A stretch of DNA of 64,000 nt, from the NCBI RefSeq assembly GCF_900117395.1, contig NZ_FPEG01000001.1, positions 248,001-312,000 of the forward strand, given 5' to 3'. Positions 35,153-44,136 of this stretch are shown in pieces (positions within the stretch are counted from its first letter, which is position 1; the number at the start of each line of letters is the position of its first letter). The notes beneath the pieces were generated by a model, which worked only from the letters and a program-made list of their open reading frames with translations, had not been told where the DNA came from and made no database searches. A program made the translations under genes and the position numbers. This DNA is from Agrococcus sp. Marseille-P2731. GTDB lineage: Bacteria > Actinomycetota > Actinomycetes > Actinomycetales > Microbacteriaceae.

Positions 35153-37231
35153 ATGCGCCGTCGCACCCCAGCCATGCTCGCCGCCGCGATCCCCGCGGCG
35201 CTCGCAGCATCCCTCCTCATCGCCCCCGCCGCATCCGCGGCCGACACCGACATCGTCATCAACGAGGTGCAGTCCAACAGCGCTGAGGGCGCCCCCGACT
35301 TCTTCGAGCTGACGAACATCGGCTCCGCGCCCGTCGACATGTCGGGCTGGATCGCGCGCGACAGCAAGGATGCGCCCGACGCCGAGTTCGTCGAGCTCCC
35401 GGCCGGCACCGTGATCGAGCCCGGCGAGATCGTCGCCTTCGAGCCCGACACGCTCGCAGGCATGGGCCTCGGCAAGCAGGACGCGGTGCGCATCTTCACC
35501 GCGAGCGGCACGCTCGTCGCCGAGCACACCTGGAGCGAGCATGTGATCAGCGAGGGGCGCGTGCCCGATGGCACCGGCGCCTTCGGCCCGACCGAGCCGA
35601 CGCCCGGCGCCGCGAACGTCGCGCGCTTCGCCGCGTCGCCGATCGTGATCAACGAGGTCGAGTCGAACGGCGACGCGCGCGGCGACTGGGTCGAGCTCGC
35701 GAACACCGACACCGTGAACACGGTCGATCTCTCTGGCTGGACGCTCGTCGACGGCGACCCGGAGCACGAGCCGATCGTGCTGCCGGAGGGCGCGACGATC
35801 GAGTCGGGCGGCTACCGCGCGATCATCACCGACGGCACCGCCTACACCACCGACTTCGGCCTCGGCGGCGGCGACTCCGTGACCCTGCGCGACGCTGCTG
35901 GCGCGGTCGTCGACCAGTTCAGCTGGGAGTCGCACGCGGACGTCACCTACGCGCGCTGCGCCGACATGACCGGCGGCTTCGTGCAGGCGGCGACGTCGAC
36001 CTTCGAGCTCGTCAACGACTGCTCGACGGTCGACGAGCCGGTCGTCGAGGCCGAGCCGTGGCCGTTCGCCCAGACGGTGACGGATGCGGTGGCCGCCGGC
36101 ACGTGGGGTGACGACATGTCGGGCCTCGACTACGCGGCCGACGGCACGCTGTTCGCCGTGAACAACGACAACGCCGAGATCTTCGAGCTGACCGAGGGCG
36201 CTGACGGCGTCTTCTCGATCGCGCAGTCCTGGATCCCGACCTACGCGGATGGGTCGGGGCAGCCCGACGCCGAGGGCATCTCGGTCGCCGGCGACGGCGC
36301 GATCTTCCTGGCGACGGAGCGCGACAACGCGGCCAAGAGCGTCAGCCGCCCGTCGATCCTGCGCGTCGAGCTCGGCGCCGACGGCACCTCGACCACGACG
36401 CACGAGTGGAACCTCACCTCGGTGCTGGGCGAGCTGGGCGCGAACCTCGGGCCCGAGGCGATCGAGTGGATCTCGGACGCCGACGCGACCCGACTGGGCG
36501 TGCTCGACGCATCCGGCGCTGCGTATGACCCTGACGCCTACGGCGAGCACTCCGGCGGCGTCTTCGCCTTCGCGGTCGAGCAGACCGGCATGGTCTACGT
36601 CGCGGTGCTCGAGGCATCGGGCGAGATCACGCTGCTGCAGGAGGCCGACCCGGGCGCGGCGCTCGAGGTCGTCATGGGCCTCGACTGGGCCGCGGGCGGC
36701 AATGCCCTGTGGGCGCTGTGCGACGAGGCGTGCGACAACCGCCACGCGGAGCTCGCCTTCGTCGATGGTCAGCTGACGGCGCAGCGCGCCGTGCACGCGG
36801 CGCCGACCATGGAGGCCGGCTACACCAACGAGGGCCTCGCGATCGACTGGTGCGAGACCGACCCGGCCGCGGTGCCGACGGTCGCGTGGATCTCGGACAC
36901 AGCGCATGAGGGTGTCTCGCTGCGGATCGCGGCGGGCGACGAGTGCGCGGCGGTGGCACCGGTCGACCCGACCGAGCCCGGCGAGCCGACGGTGCCGGCT
37001 GAGCCGGCCGAGCCGACGGCGCCCGGCGAGCCGACCGACCCCGGCGCGGGCCAGGGCGACGACGGTCAGGGCGACGACGGTCAGGGCGCAGGCTCGTCGG
37101 GCGGCCAGGTCGGCGGCGACGGCACGCTGCCGCAGACCGGCGCCGACGCGCCCGTCATGCTGATGGCCGGCGCGCTGCTCCTGCTGCTCGCGGGTGCGGG
37201 CCTCGTGCTCGGTCGACGCCGCAGCGCCTGA
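35153..37231 (+). CDS. Cell-wall-anchored protein with two lamin-tail domains and an esterase-like propeller
   Basis: This 692-residue protein has a signal peptide (MRRRTPAML... ending ASAAD, cleavage near residue 29). Two lamin-tail domains follow at about 32-150 (IVINEVQSN, FFELTNIG, DMSGWIARD) and 160-285 (IVINEVESNGD, WVELANTD, DLSGWTLVDGD). Residues ~295-605 look like a phytase/esterase-like beta-propeller (GLDYAADGTLFAVNNDN, EGISVAGDGAIFLATERD, GYTNEGLAIDW). A Pro/Glu/Gly-rich stalk leads to LPQTG (659-663), a hydrophobic helix and RRRSA, a sortase signal. It is thus exported and linked to peptidoglycan. Substrate is unknown. Confidence 0.9.
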   Translation: MRRRTPAMLAAAIPAALAASLLIAPAASAADTDIVINEVQSNSAEGAPDFFELTNIGSAPVDMSGWIARDSKDAPDAEFVELPAGTVIEPGEIVAFEPDTLAGMGLGKQDAVRIFTASGTLVAEHTWSEHVISEGRVPDGTGAFGPTEPTPGAANVARFAASPIVINEVESNGDARGDWVELANTDTVNTVDLSGWTLVDGDPEHEPIVLPEGATIESGGYRAIITDGTAYTTDFGLGGGDSVTLRDAAGAVVDQFSWESHADVTYARCADMTGGFVQAATSTFELVNDCSTVDEPVVEAEPWPFAQTVTDAVAAGTWGDDMSGLDYAADGTLFAVNNDNAEIFELTEGADGVFSIAQSWIPTYADGSGQPDAEGISVAGDGAIFLATERDNAAKSVSRPSILRVELGADGTSTTTHEWNLTSVLGELGANLGPEAIEWISDADATRLGVLDASGAAYDPDAYGEHSGGVFAFAVEQTGMVYVAVLEASGEITLLQEADPGAALEVVMGLDWAAGGNALWALCDEACDNRHAELAFVDGQLTAQRAVHAAPTMEAGYTNEGLAIDWCETDPAAVPTVAWISDTAHEGVSLRIAAGDECAAVAPVDPTEPGEPTVPAEPAEPTAPGEPTDPGAGQGDDGQGDDGQGAGSSGGQVGGDGTLPQTGADAPVMLMAGALLLLLAGAGLVLGRRRSA

Positions 37232-37485
37232 GGCGCTCGCGTCACCCGCTGGTTGAGGAGCGCGCGCCGCAGGCGCTCGCGTCACCCGCTGGTTGAGGCG
37301 CGCGCGCCGCAGGCGCTCGCGTCACGAAACCATGGCCGAGGTCTCGAGACGCGTGCGGCCCGAGGCCGCGCGCTCCTCGACCAACGGAGGGGTGCGGCCT
37401 GCGGCCGCGCGCTCCTCGACCGACGGAGGGGTGCGGCCTGCGGCCGCGCGCTCCTCGACCAAGGGAGGCCTCGACCGGCGGAGGA
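37227..37485. repeat. Array of GGTYGAGGAGCGCG repeats in both orientations
   Basis: Two forward units begin at 37246 and 37286 (CCGCTGGTTGAGG..., period 40) and end with GTCACGAAACC; a partial unit upstream overlaps the lamin-tail gene stop. Three inverted units follow with GTGCGGCC starts at 37353, 37392 and 37431 (period 39), each containing GCGCGCTCCTCGACC. The facing orientation allows a large cruciform between the lamin-tail gene and pcrA. Confidence 0.9.
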
Positions 37486-37512
37486 CCGACGGCGCGTGTC
37501 GGCGGGCGCACG

Positions 37513-37518
37513 TAGAAT
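37513..37518 (+). promoter_or_regulatory. -10 element TAGAAT, likely leaderless start of pcrA
   Basis: TAGAAT ends seven bases before ATG 37526 (GTG 37523 is also in frame). Confidence 0.6.
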
Positions 37519-37525
37519 CGGGGTG

Positions 37526-39910
37526 ATGAGCGACTTGTGGGGGCTGGGCGACGACGGCTTCGAAGCGGTGCAGCGTCCCGGCCCGACCGGGCCGCGCGGC
37601 GACGGCATCCCGGAGCACCTGCTGGCTGGCCTGAACCCGCCGCAGCGCGAGGCCGTCGAGCACCGCGGACCGGCCCTGCTGATCGTCGCCGGCGCCGGCT
37701 CCGGCAAGACGCGAGTCCTCACCCACCGCATCGCCGGCCTGCTCGCCACCCGCGAGGCGTGGCCGAGCCAGATCCTCGCCATCACCTTCACCAACAAGGC
37801 CGCGGCCGAGATGCGCGAGCGCGTCGAGCACCTCATCGGCGAGGAATCGCGCGGCATGTGGATCTCGACGTTCCACTCCGCGTGCGTGCGCATCCTGCGC
37901 CGCGAGGCCGAGGAGTTCGGCTTCAAGCAGTCCTTCACCATCTACGACTCCGGCGACGTGCGGGCCCTCATCAAGCGGCTCATCAAGCAGCGCGGCGCCG
38001 ACATCCAGGGGCTGACGCCGGGCGGGGTCTCCGCCCGCATCTCGAAGGCGAAGAACGAGCTGCACGACGTCGACTCCTGGGCCCGCACCGCGAGCCTCGA
38101 GAACCCGCTCGACGCGGCCTTCCTCGAGCTGTGGCGCGACTACGACGCCGAGCTGCGGCGCGCGAACGCCTTCGACTTCGACGACCTCATCTCGCAGACC
38201 GTCTTCCTGCTGCGCGCCTTCCCGAACGTGGCCGCGCAGTACCGCAAGCGCTTCCGCCACGTGCTGGTCGACGAGTACCAGGACACCAACGCCGCGCAGT
38301 ACGCCCTCATCCGCGAGCTCACGCAGCCCGTCACCCGCATGCAGCTGCCCGATCTGCGCAGCGACCTGCCCGGCGCATCGCTGACGGTCGTGGGCGACTC
38401 CGATCAGTCGATCTACGCGTTCCGAGGCGCCGACATCCGCAACATCACCGACTTCGAGCGCGACTTCGCGGGCGCCCGGGTGATCATGCTCGAGCAGAAC
38501 TACCGCTCGACGCAGAACATCCTCTCGGCGGCGAACGCCGTCATCGGCAACAACTTCGACCGGCGGGCCAAGAACCTCTGGACCGACTCGGGCGACGGCG
38601 CGAAGATCATCGGCTTCACCGGCTACTCGGGCCACGACGAGGCGCAGTTCGTCGCCGACGAGATCGTCGAGCTCACGAGCGGCGGCATGTCCTACAGCGA
38701 CATCGCCGTCTTCTACCGCACGAACGCGCAGACCCGAGCGCTCGAAGAGGTGCTGATCCGCACGGCGGTGCCCTACCGCGTGATCGGTGGCACCAAGTTC
38801 TACGAGCGCGCCGAGATCAAGGATGCGATGGCCTACCTGATCACGGTGGCCAACCCCGCTGATTCGCTGAGCCTCCGCCGCATCATGAACGTGCCCAAGC
38901 GCGGCATCGGCCCCGCGACCGAGGCCGCGCTGCAGGCCTTCGCCGACGAGCACCAGATGACGCTGCGGGATGCGATGCGTCGCGTCGACGAGATCGCGCT
39001 CGGCCCGAAGGTGGCGGCAGCGATCAAGGACCTCGCGACGCTGCTCGACGAGTGGAGCGCCCGGCCCGACGCCGACCCCGGTGAGGTGCTGCGCGAGCTG
39101 ATGAGCCGCTCGGGCTACACCGACCAGCTGCGGCGCTCGCCCGACCCGCAGGATGCCGCGCGGCTCGAGAACGTCGAGGAGCTGGTGGCGGTGACGCGCG
39201 AGTACCGCCGGCAGAACCCCTCGGGCACCCTGATCGACTTCCTCACCGAGACGGCGCTCGTCGCCGCGGCCGACGAGCTCGACAGCTCCGGCGGCCAGGT
39301 CTCGCTCATGACCCTGCACACGGCGAAGGGCCTCGAGTTCGACGCGGTGTTCATCACCGGCGTCGAGGAGGAGCTGCTGCCGCACCGGATGGCGGCGATG
39401 GAGCCCGGCGGGCCGGCCGAGGAGCGCCGCCTGTTCTACGTCGGCATCACCCGAGCGCGCCAGCGGCTGCACCTCTCGCTCGCGATGACGCGCGCGCAGT
39501 TCGGCGAGGTGTCGCCCGCTGCGCCCAGCCGCTACCTCGAGGAGATCCCGGCCGAGCTGATCGACTGGCGCACGCCGCCGACCGCGACCCGCGGCGCGCA
39601 GCCGCGCGCGCTCGGCGGCCGCTGGCGCGACGAGCCGCGCGAGTCCTTCGTGACCGGTTTCCGCGACGCGCCGAAGCCGCTGCCCAAGGGGCCCAAGAAG
39701 GTGTTCGCCAACATGATCACCGAGGTGCGCGACAACAGCGCCATGGTGCTCGAACCAGGCGACCGCATCCGCCACAAGGACTTCGGCGAGGGCCGCGTGC
39801 AGGCCATCACCGGTGTCGACAAGAAGCGCGTCGCCGAGGTGCTCTTCGACGGCGTCGGCCGCAAGCGGCTGCTCGTGAAGATCGCGCCGATCGAGAAGAT
39901 CAGCTTCTAG
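37526..39910 (+). CDS. pcrA: ATP-dependent DNA helicase PcrA (UvrD family)
   Basis: This 794-residue superfamily 1A helicase unwinds DNA 3' to 5' in nucleotide-excision and mismatch-type repair and in clearing stalled complexes. Motifs in order: LNPPQREAV (Q motif), GAGSGKT (I), TFTNKAAAEM (Ia), VDEYQDTN (II), GDSDQSIYAFRGA (III), EQNYRST (IV), LMTLHTAKGLEFD (V) and YVGITRAR (VI). The C-terminal ~60 residues form the Tudor-like domain (DRIRHKDFGEGRVQAITGVDKKRVAEVLFD) that contacts RNA polymerase. Start ATG 37526 gives MSDLWGLGDDG. Confidence 0.96.
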   Translation: MSDLWGLGDDGFEAVQRPGPTGPRGDGIPEHLLAGLNPPQREAVEHRGPALLIVAGAGSGKTRVLTHRIAGLLATREAWPSQILAITFTNKAAAEMRERVEHLIGEESRGMWISTFHSACVRILRREAEEFGFKQSFTIYDSGDVRALIKRLIKQRGADIQGLTPGGVSARISKAKNELHDVDSWARTASLENPLDAAFLELWRDYDAELRRANAFDFDDLISQTVFLLRAFPNVAAQYRKRFRHVLVDEYQDTNAAQYALIRELTQPVTRMQLPDLRSDLPGASLTVVGDSDQSIYAFRGADIRNITDFERDFAGARVIMLEQNYRSTQNILSAANAVIGNNFDRRAKNLWTDSGDGAKIIGFTGYSGHDEAQFVADEIVELTSGGMSYSDIAVFYRTNAQTRALEEVLIRTAVPYRVIGGTKFYERAEIKDAMAYLITVANPADSLSLRRIMNVPKRGIGPATEAALQAFADEHQMTLRDAMRRVDEIALGPKVAAAIKDLATLLDEWSARPDADPGEVLRELMSRSGYTDQLRRSPDPQDAARLENVEELVAVTREYRRQNPSGTLIDFLTETALVAAADELDSSGGQVSLMTLHTAKGLEFDAVFITGVEEELLPHRMAAMEPGGPAEERRLFYVGITRARQRLHLSLAMTRAQFGEVSPAAPSRYLEEIPAELIDWRTPPTATRGAQPRALGGRWRDEPRESFVTGFRDAPKPLPKGPKKVFANMITEVRDNSAMVLEPGDRIRHKDFGEGRVQAITGVDKKRVAEVLFDGVGRKRLLVKIAPIEKISF

Positions 39911-39932
39911 CGGGAGCGACGAGCGAGCCGGC

Positions 39933-40121
39933 TCAGAGGCCGGGCGTCACCAGCAGCACCATCGCGACGAGCGTCACCGCGCCGACGAGCCAGATGACCG
40001 GCTGAAGACGGCGCCGCAGCGTGCGCGGCGGCCTGTCGTCGTCGTAGCGGTCGAACCACGGATCGAGCTCCGGTGGCACGGCGTCCTGCTCGCGGCTGTG
40101 CCCACGCTCTTGCTCCTGCAT
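39933..40121 (-). CDS. Small single-helix membrane protein
   Basis: This 62-residue protein starts at ATG 40121. A charged head (RGHSREQD, then DPWFDRYDDDRPPRTLRRRLQP) precedes one hydrophobic helix (~43-60) ending at the C-terminus, with a basic stretch just before it, so the head should be cytoplasmic. No family is recognised. It converges on pcrA with 22 bases between the stops. Confidence 0.6.
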   Translation of the reverse strand: MQEQERGHSREQDAVPPELDPWFDRYDDDRPPRTLRRRLQPVIWLVGAVTLVAMVLLVTPGL

Positions 40122-40159
40122 GCCCCCAGCCTGTCACGCGCCGGCGCATCCGTCACGCG

Positions 40160-40543
40160 CTACGAGGTGGCGCTGCTGTAGTCGGGCAGCTGCTGCAAGG
40201 TCCAGCGGTTGCCGTCCGGGTCGGAGAACCCGACGAAGCGGCCCCACGCCTGCTCGTCGACCTCGCTCGCCTCGATGCCGGCAGCGCGCAGCTCGGCGTG
40301 AGCGGCGTCGGCGTCGTCGATCACGACCTGCACGTTGCGCAGGCTGCCGGGCGCATCCTCCGTCAGTCCCTCGCCGAACGCGATCGAGCACGCCGAGCCC
40401 GGCGGCGTCACCTGCACGAACCGCAGGCCCTCCTGCACGGTCTGGTCGTGGTCGACGCGCCAGCCGAGCCGCTCGCCGTAGAACGCCTTGGCTCGATCCG
40501 TGTCGCTCACCGGCACGAAGATCAGCTCGATGCGGTACTCCAT
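40160..40543 (-). CDS. VOC family protein
   Basis: This 127-residue protein is a glyoxalase/bleomycin-resistance-like VOC fold: MEYRIELIFVPVSDTDRAKAFY, then ERLGWRVDHD and FSDPDGNRWTLQQLP, the conserved end of the second module. The subgroup includes many small enzymes and resistance proteins of unknown substrate. The start at 40543 is preceded by GGGAGCAGTC; an in-frame ATG four codons upstream (40555) lacks a ribosome site. Confidence 0.88.
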   Translation of the reverse strand: MEYRIELIFVPVSDTDRAKAFYGERLGWRVDHDQTVQEGLRFVQVTPPGSACSIAFGEGLTEDAPGSLRNVQVVIDDADAAHAELRAAGIEASEVDEQAWGRFVGFSDPDGNRWTLQQLPDYSSATS

Positions 40544-40648
40544 GACTGCTCCCATCGTCGAGCGCTCGCCGTCGAGCGCGCTGCGCGCGATGCTACGCCC
40601 GGGCACCGACACGCGACGATGCGGTGGTGCTCGCGGTACCCCCCGGAG

Positions 40649-40691
40649 ACGACGGATGCCGTCCCGCAGTGCGCGGGACGGCATCCGTCGT
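40649..40691 (-). terminator. Strong terminator of the tctCBA operon
   Basis: A perfect 19-bp stem (ACGACGGATGCCGTCCCGC and its complement) with loop AGTGC, starting 29 bases past the tctA stop when read on the minus strand. Confidence 0.85.
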
Positions 40692-40719
40692 GTGCGTGGT
40701 CGGTGCCGACGAGGCGGTG

Positions 40720-42387
40720 CTACTCGCCGACGCTCGGCCCCTCCGGGTGGTTCGGGCCGTCGCCCCGGATCTTCGGCAGCGCCGTCGTCGAGAGACGACC
40801 GCGGTCGAGCTCTGGGTGCGGCTCCTGCGACTCGATCTCCTCGTCGAGCGCGGCGATCGCGGTCGTCTCGAGCGACGGCAGCGAAGCCTCGTAGCGCGCG
40901 CGGCGGCGCTTGAGCCACATCGCACCGACGATGATCAGCAGCATCACCGCGTAGGCGACGATCGAGAACGGGCTCTGCACGAGGTAGGTCGGATCGCCCT
41001 GCCCGATCTGCATCGCCTTGCGCAGCTGCTCCTCGGCCATCGGACCGAGGATGGCCCCCACCACGAGCGGCGCGATCGGGAACCCGAGGCGCCGCATGAA
41101 GAAGCCGAGCACGCCGAGCACCAGCAGCACGCCGATGTCGAACACCGTGAAGTTCGCCGCGTACGCGCCCAGGCCCGCGAAGACCAGGATGCCCGCGTAG
41201 AGGTAGGGGCGCGGGATCTGCAGCAGCTTCACCCAGATGCCGACGAGCGGCAGGTTGAGCACGAGCAGCAGCACGTTGCCGATGTAGAGGCTCGCGATGA
41301 GCGCCCACACGAGCTCCGGCTGGTTCTCGAACAGGCGGGGGCCCGGCTGGATGCCGTAGCCCTGGAAGGCGCTCAGGATGATCGCCGCCGTCGCCGTGGT
41401 CGGGATGCCGAGCGTCAGCAGCGGCACGAGCACGCCCGCGGCCGCCGCGTTGTTCGCCGACTCGGGGCCGGCGACGCCCTCGATGGCGCCCTTGCCGAAC
41501 TGCTTGCGGTACTCGGGCTTCGCGAGGCTCCGCTCCGTCGCGTACGACAGGAACGTCGCGACGTCGGCACCGCCAGCGGGGATCGAGCCGATCGGGAAAC
41601 CGATGAAGGAGCCGCGGAGCCACGGCTTCCAGGAGCGCGCCCAGTCGGAGCGCCGCATCCAGGTGCGCCAGCCGCGCGTGATCGGGATGATCGGCAGCTC
41701 GCCGCCGCGCAGGCGCGAGCCGACGTAGAGCGCCTCGCCGAGGGCGAACAGGCCCACCGCGACCAGCACGACGTCGATGCCGTCACCCAGCTGCGGGATG
41801 CCGAGGGTGAAGCGGGTCTGACCGGTGAGGGTGTCGACGCCGATGAGCCCGACGAACAGGCCGAGCGAGAGCGAGACCATGCCGCGCCACATGCTGTCGC
41901 CCAGGAGCGCGCCGACCGTGAGGAAGGCGATCACCATCAGCGCGAAGTAGTCGGCGGGACCGAGGCCGACCGCGAATCGCGCGACGAGCGGAGCGAGCAG
42001 CGTCAGCAGCACGGTCGCGATCGTGCCGGCGACGAACGAGCCGATCGCCGCGGTCGCGAGCGCGGCTGCGCCGCGACCGGCGCGCGCCATCTTGTTGCCC
42101 TCGAGCGCGGTGACGATCGACGCGGACTCACCGGGCGTGTTCAGCAGGATCGACGTGGTCGAGCCGCCGTACATGCCGCCGTAGTAGATGCCGGCGAAGA
42201 CGATGAACGCCGCGGTCGGCTCGAGCACGTAGGTGATGGGCAGCAGCAGCGCGACCGTCATGGCCGGGCCGATGCCTGGCAGCACGCCTACGGCGGTGCC
42301 GAGCAGCACGCCGAGCAGCGCGTACAGCAGGTAGATGGGCTGGAGGGCGGTGGCGAAGCCGTCGAGCAGCAGGGACCAGGTGTCCAT
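40720..42387 (-). CDS. tctA: Tripartite tricarboxylate transporter large permease TctA
   Basis: This 555-residue membrane protein has about eleven to twelve helices. TctA hallmarks are [52 protein letters not shown] and [23 protein letters not shown]. It forms the main channel of a tripartite tricarboxylate (citrate-type) carrier driven by ion gradients. The start is set at [10 protein letters not shown], whose ATG overlaps the tctB stop. A ~55-residue hydrophilic Glu/Pro tail ends the protein. It is the last gene of tctCBA. Confidence 0.95.
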   Translation of the reverse strand: MDTWSLLLDGFATALQPIYLLYALLGVLLGTAVGVLPGIGPAMTVALLLPITYVLEPTAAFIVFAGIYYGGMYGGSTTSILLNTPGESASIVTALEGNKMARAGRGAAALATAAIGSFVAGTIATVLLTLLAPLVARFAVGLGPADYFALMVIAFLTVGALLGDSMWRGMVSLSLGLFVGLIGVDTLTGQTRFTLGIPQLGDGIDVVLVAVGLFALGEALYVGSRLRGGELPIIPITRGWRTWMRRSDWARSWKPWLRGSFIGFPIGSIPAGGADVATFLSYATERSLAKPEYRKQFGKGAIEGVAGPESANNAAAAGVLVPLLTLGIPTTATAAIILSAFQGYGIQPGPRLFENQPELVWALIASLYIGNVLLLVLNLPLVGIWVKLLQIPRPYLYAGILVFAGLGAYAANFTVFDIGVLLVLGVLGFFMRRLGFPIAPLVVGAILGPMAEEQLRKAMQIGQGDPTYLVQSPFSIVAYAVMLLIIVGAMWLKRRRARYEASLPSLETTAIAALDEEIESQEPHPELDRGRLSTTALPKIRGDGPNHPEGPSVGE

Positions 42388-42932
42388 CAGATGCCGATCC
42401 AGGAGGTCAGGGTGCCGGTGGGAGGCAGCGTCAGGCCGAGCAGGGTGCCGAACACGATCTGCGTGATGACGCCCATGGCGAGCCCGATCAGGGCGGCGAC
42501 CCACCAGCGCTTCGCACCGAGCGCGAGCGAGGCGCCCGTGAACAGGATGGCCACGCCGAGCGGCCAGCCCAGGTGCGGGATGGTGAGCATGAGGGAGAGG
42601 AAGCTCAGCACGATGATGCCCGTGACACCCCAGGAGGTGCCGTGCTCGAGGTCGACATCCTCGCCCTCCTCCGCGTGGCCGTAGCGCCCGCGCAGCTGGC
42701 CGATGAGCACCGCGATCGCGCTCAGCAGCATCAGGCCGCCGACGGCGTAGGGCACGACGCGTGCGCCGAGCGTGTTCGTCGAGCCGGGAGGCTCGCGGAT
42801 GGTGGTCGTCGCGATCAGGACGGCGATCGAGAGCACGATGAGCAGCCCGACGAAGGCCATCGACTCGATGCGCAGGGAACGCGACGCCGCCGGCGCACCC
42901 GAGGGTGCACCGGCGGTCGTCGAGGCGGTCAT
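42387..42932 (-). CDS. tctB: Tripartite tricarboxylate transporter small permease TctB
   Basis: This 181-residue protein has four predicted helices. A hydrophilic Ala/Ser-rich head precedes helix 1 ([15 protein letters not shown]), and [21 protein letters not shown] is typical of the TctB family. It associates with TctA in the membrane. The start overlaps the tctC stop by four bases and the stop overlaps the tctA start by one base, so the operon is tightly coupled. Confidence 0.92.
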   Translation of the reverse strand: MTASTTAGAPSGAPAASRSLRIESMAFVGLLIVLSIAVLIATTTIREPPGSTNTLGARVVPYAVGGLMLLSAIAVLIGQLRGRYGHAEEGEDVDLEHGTSWGVTGIIVLSFLSLMLTIPHLGWPLGVAILFTGASLALGAKRWWVAALIGLAMGVITQIVFGTLLGLTLPPTGTLTSWIGI

Positions 42933-43975
42933 TCGATCAGGCCGATCGTGCGCAGGGTCTCCTGCGTGAGCGAGATGTCCTCCGTGAGGAAGGCGTCGAA
43001 CTCGTCGCCCGGCATGAACGCGTCCGTCCAGCCCTTGGTGGAGAGCTGCTCGGCCCAGGCGTCCTGGTCGTGCAGCTGCGTGGCGAGGTCGACCAGCGCG
43101 GTGCGCTCCTCGTCGGTGATGTCCCCCGGCGCGATGATGCCGCGCCAGTTGGTCAGCGTGATGTCGATGCCCTCGTCCTGGATGGTCGGCACGTCGGGCA
43201 GCGCCTCGGCGGGCTCGTCGCTGGAGACGGCGAGCGCCCGCAGGTCACCCGAGAGCACCGACTCCGAGAACTCGCCGACGCCGGAGATGCCGGCCTGCAC
43301 GGTGTTGCCGAGCAGCATCGTGAGCGCCTCGCCGCCGCCGGAGTTGGCGACGTAGTTGAGGGTCCCCGGCACCTCGGCCGGGGCGACGCCCGCCTCGGTG
43401 AGGAGCAGGCCCGCGAGGATGTGGTCGATGCCGCCGGCCGAGCCGCCCGTCACCGCGACGCCCTGGCCCTCGGCGACGACCGCGTCGACGAGGTCCTGCA
43501 GCGTCTGGTACTCCGAGTCGGCGGGCACGACGATGACCAGCGGCTCCTCGGTGAGCTTCGCGATCGGCGTCATGTCCTCGATGCGGTTCTCGGATGCGTT
43601 GGTCTCGACCGCGCCGACCATCACGGAGCCCGTGATCATCAGCGTGTTGGGGTCGGTCTCCGTCGCGAGCGAGGCGAGGCCGACGGTGCCGCCGGCGCCG
43701 CCGATGTTCGACACCGGTGCCGAACCGACGAGGCTGGTCTCCGTGAGCACCTGGCCGAGGGTGCGGGCGGTCTGGTCCCAGCCGCCGCCCGGGTCGGCCG
43801 GTGCGATGACGTTGACGGCGCTGATCGCCGCGGGTGCCCCGCCCTCTGCGCCCTCGGAGCCCGCCGGAGCGGTGCCGCCCGTCGAGCATGCGGCGAGGGT
43901 CAGGGCTGCTGCGCCCGCCAGGCCGATTCGGAACATGGTCTGCGTGCGCGTGCTGCGCGTGGTGCTCGGGTGCAT
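42929..43975 (-). CDS. tctC: Tripartite tricarboxylate transporter substrate-binding lipoprotein TctC
   Basis: This 348-residue lipoprotein has lipobox LTLAAC followed by a Gly/Ala/Ser tether, then the Bug/TctC fold: [31 protein letters not shown] and [18 protein letters not shown]. It binds the organic acid outside and delivers it to TctAB. ATG 43975 gives [11 protein letters not shown]; an in-frame GTG at 43982-43984 lies nearer the GGAGGAG site and is an alternative start. It is divergent from the two-component genes that probably control it. Confidence 0.92.
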   Translation of the reverse strand: MHPSTTRSTRTQTMFRIGLAGAAALTLAACSTGGTAPAGSEGAEGGAPAAISAVNVIAPADPGGGWDQTARTLGQVLTETSLVGSAPVSNIGGAGGTVGLASLATETDPNTLMITGSVMVGAVETNASENRIEDMTPIAKLTEEPLVIVVPADSEYQTLQDLVDAVVAEGQGVAVTGGSAGGIDHILAGLLLTEAGVAPAEVPGTLNYVANSGGGEALTMLLGNTVQAGISGVGEFSESVLSGDLRALAVSSDEPAEALPDVPTIQDEGIDITLTNWRGIIAPGDITDEERTALVDLATQLHDQDAWAEQLSTKGWTDAFMPGDEFDAFLTEDISLTQETLRTIGLIE

Positions 43976-44070
43976 GGATCGCACGTCTCCTCCTTGAGCG
44001 CCCGGCTCCATGCCGGGTCACGATCTGTGGCGACCGTAGTCGCAGGCCGCCGCCGCGGTGCCGTTGTGGT

Positions 44071-44099
44071 CGAAAGGGAGCGTTTCGGTCGTTTCGGTC
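44071..44099. promoter_or_regulatory. Candidate response-regulator sites between tctC and the sensor kinase
   Basis: Two tandem 9-bp units GTTTCGGTC (44082-44090 and 44091-44099), plus an inverted pair CGAAA (44071-44075) / TTTCG (44083-44087). They lie in the divergent intergenic region, upstream of both operons. Confidence 0.45.
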
Positions 44100-44124
44100 A
44101 GCGTCGGAGGGACGGCCGGCGGCC

Positions 44125-44130
44125 TACGAT
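44125..44130 (+). promoter_or_regulatory. -10 element TACGAT, leaderless start of the sensor kinase gene
   Basis: TACGAT ends six bases before GTG 44137. Confidence 0.55.
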
Positions 44131-44136
44131 GGGGCC

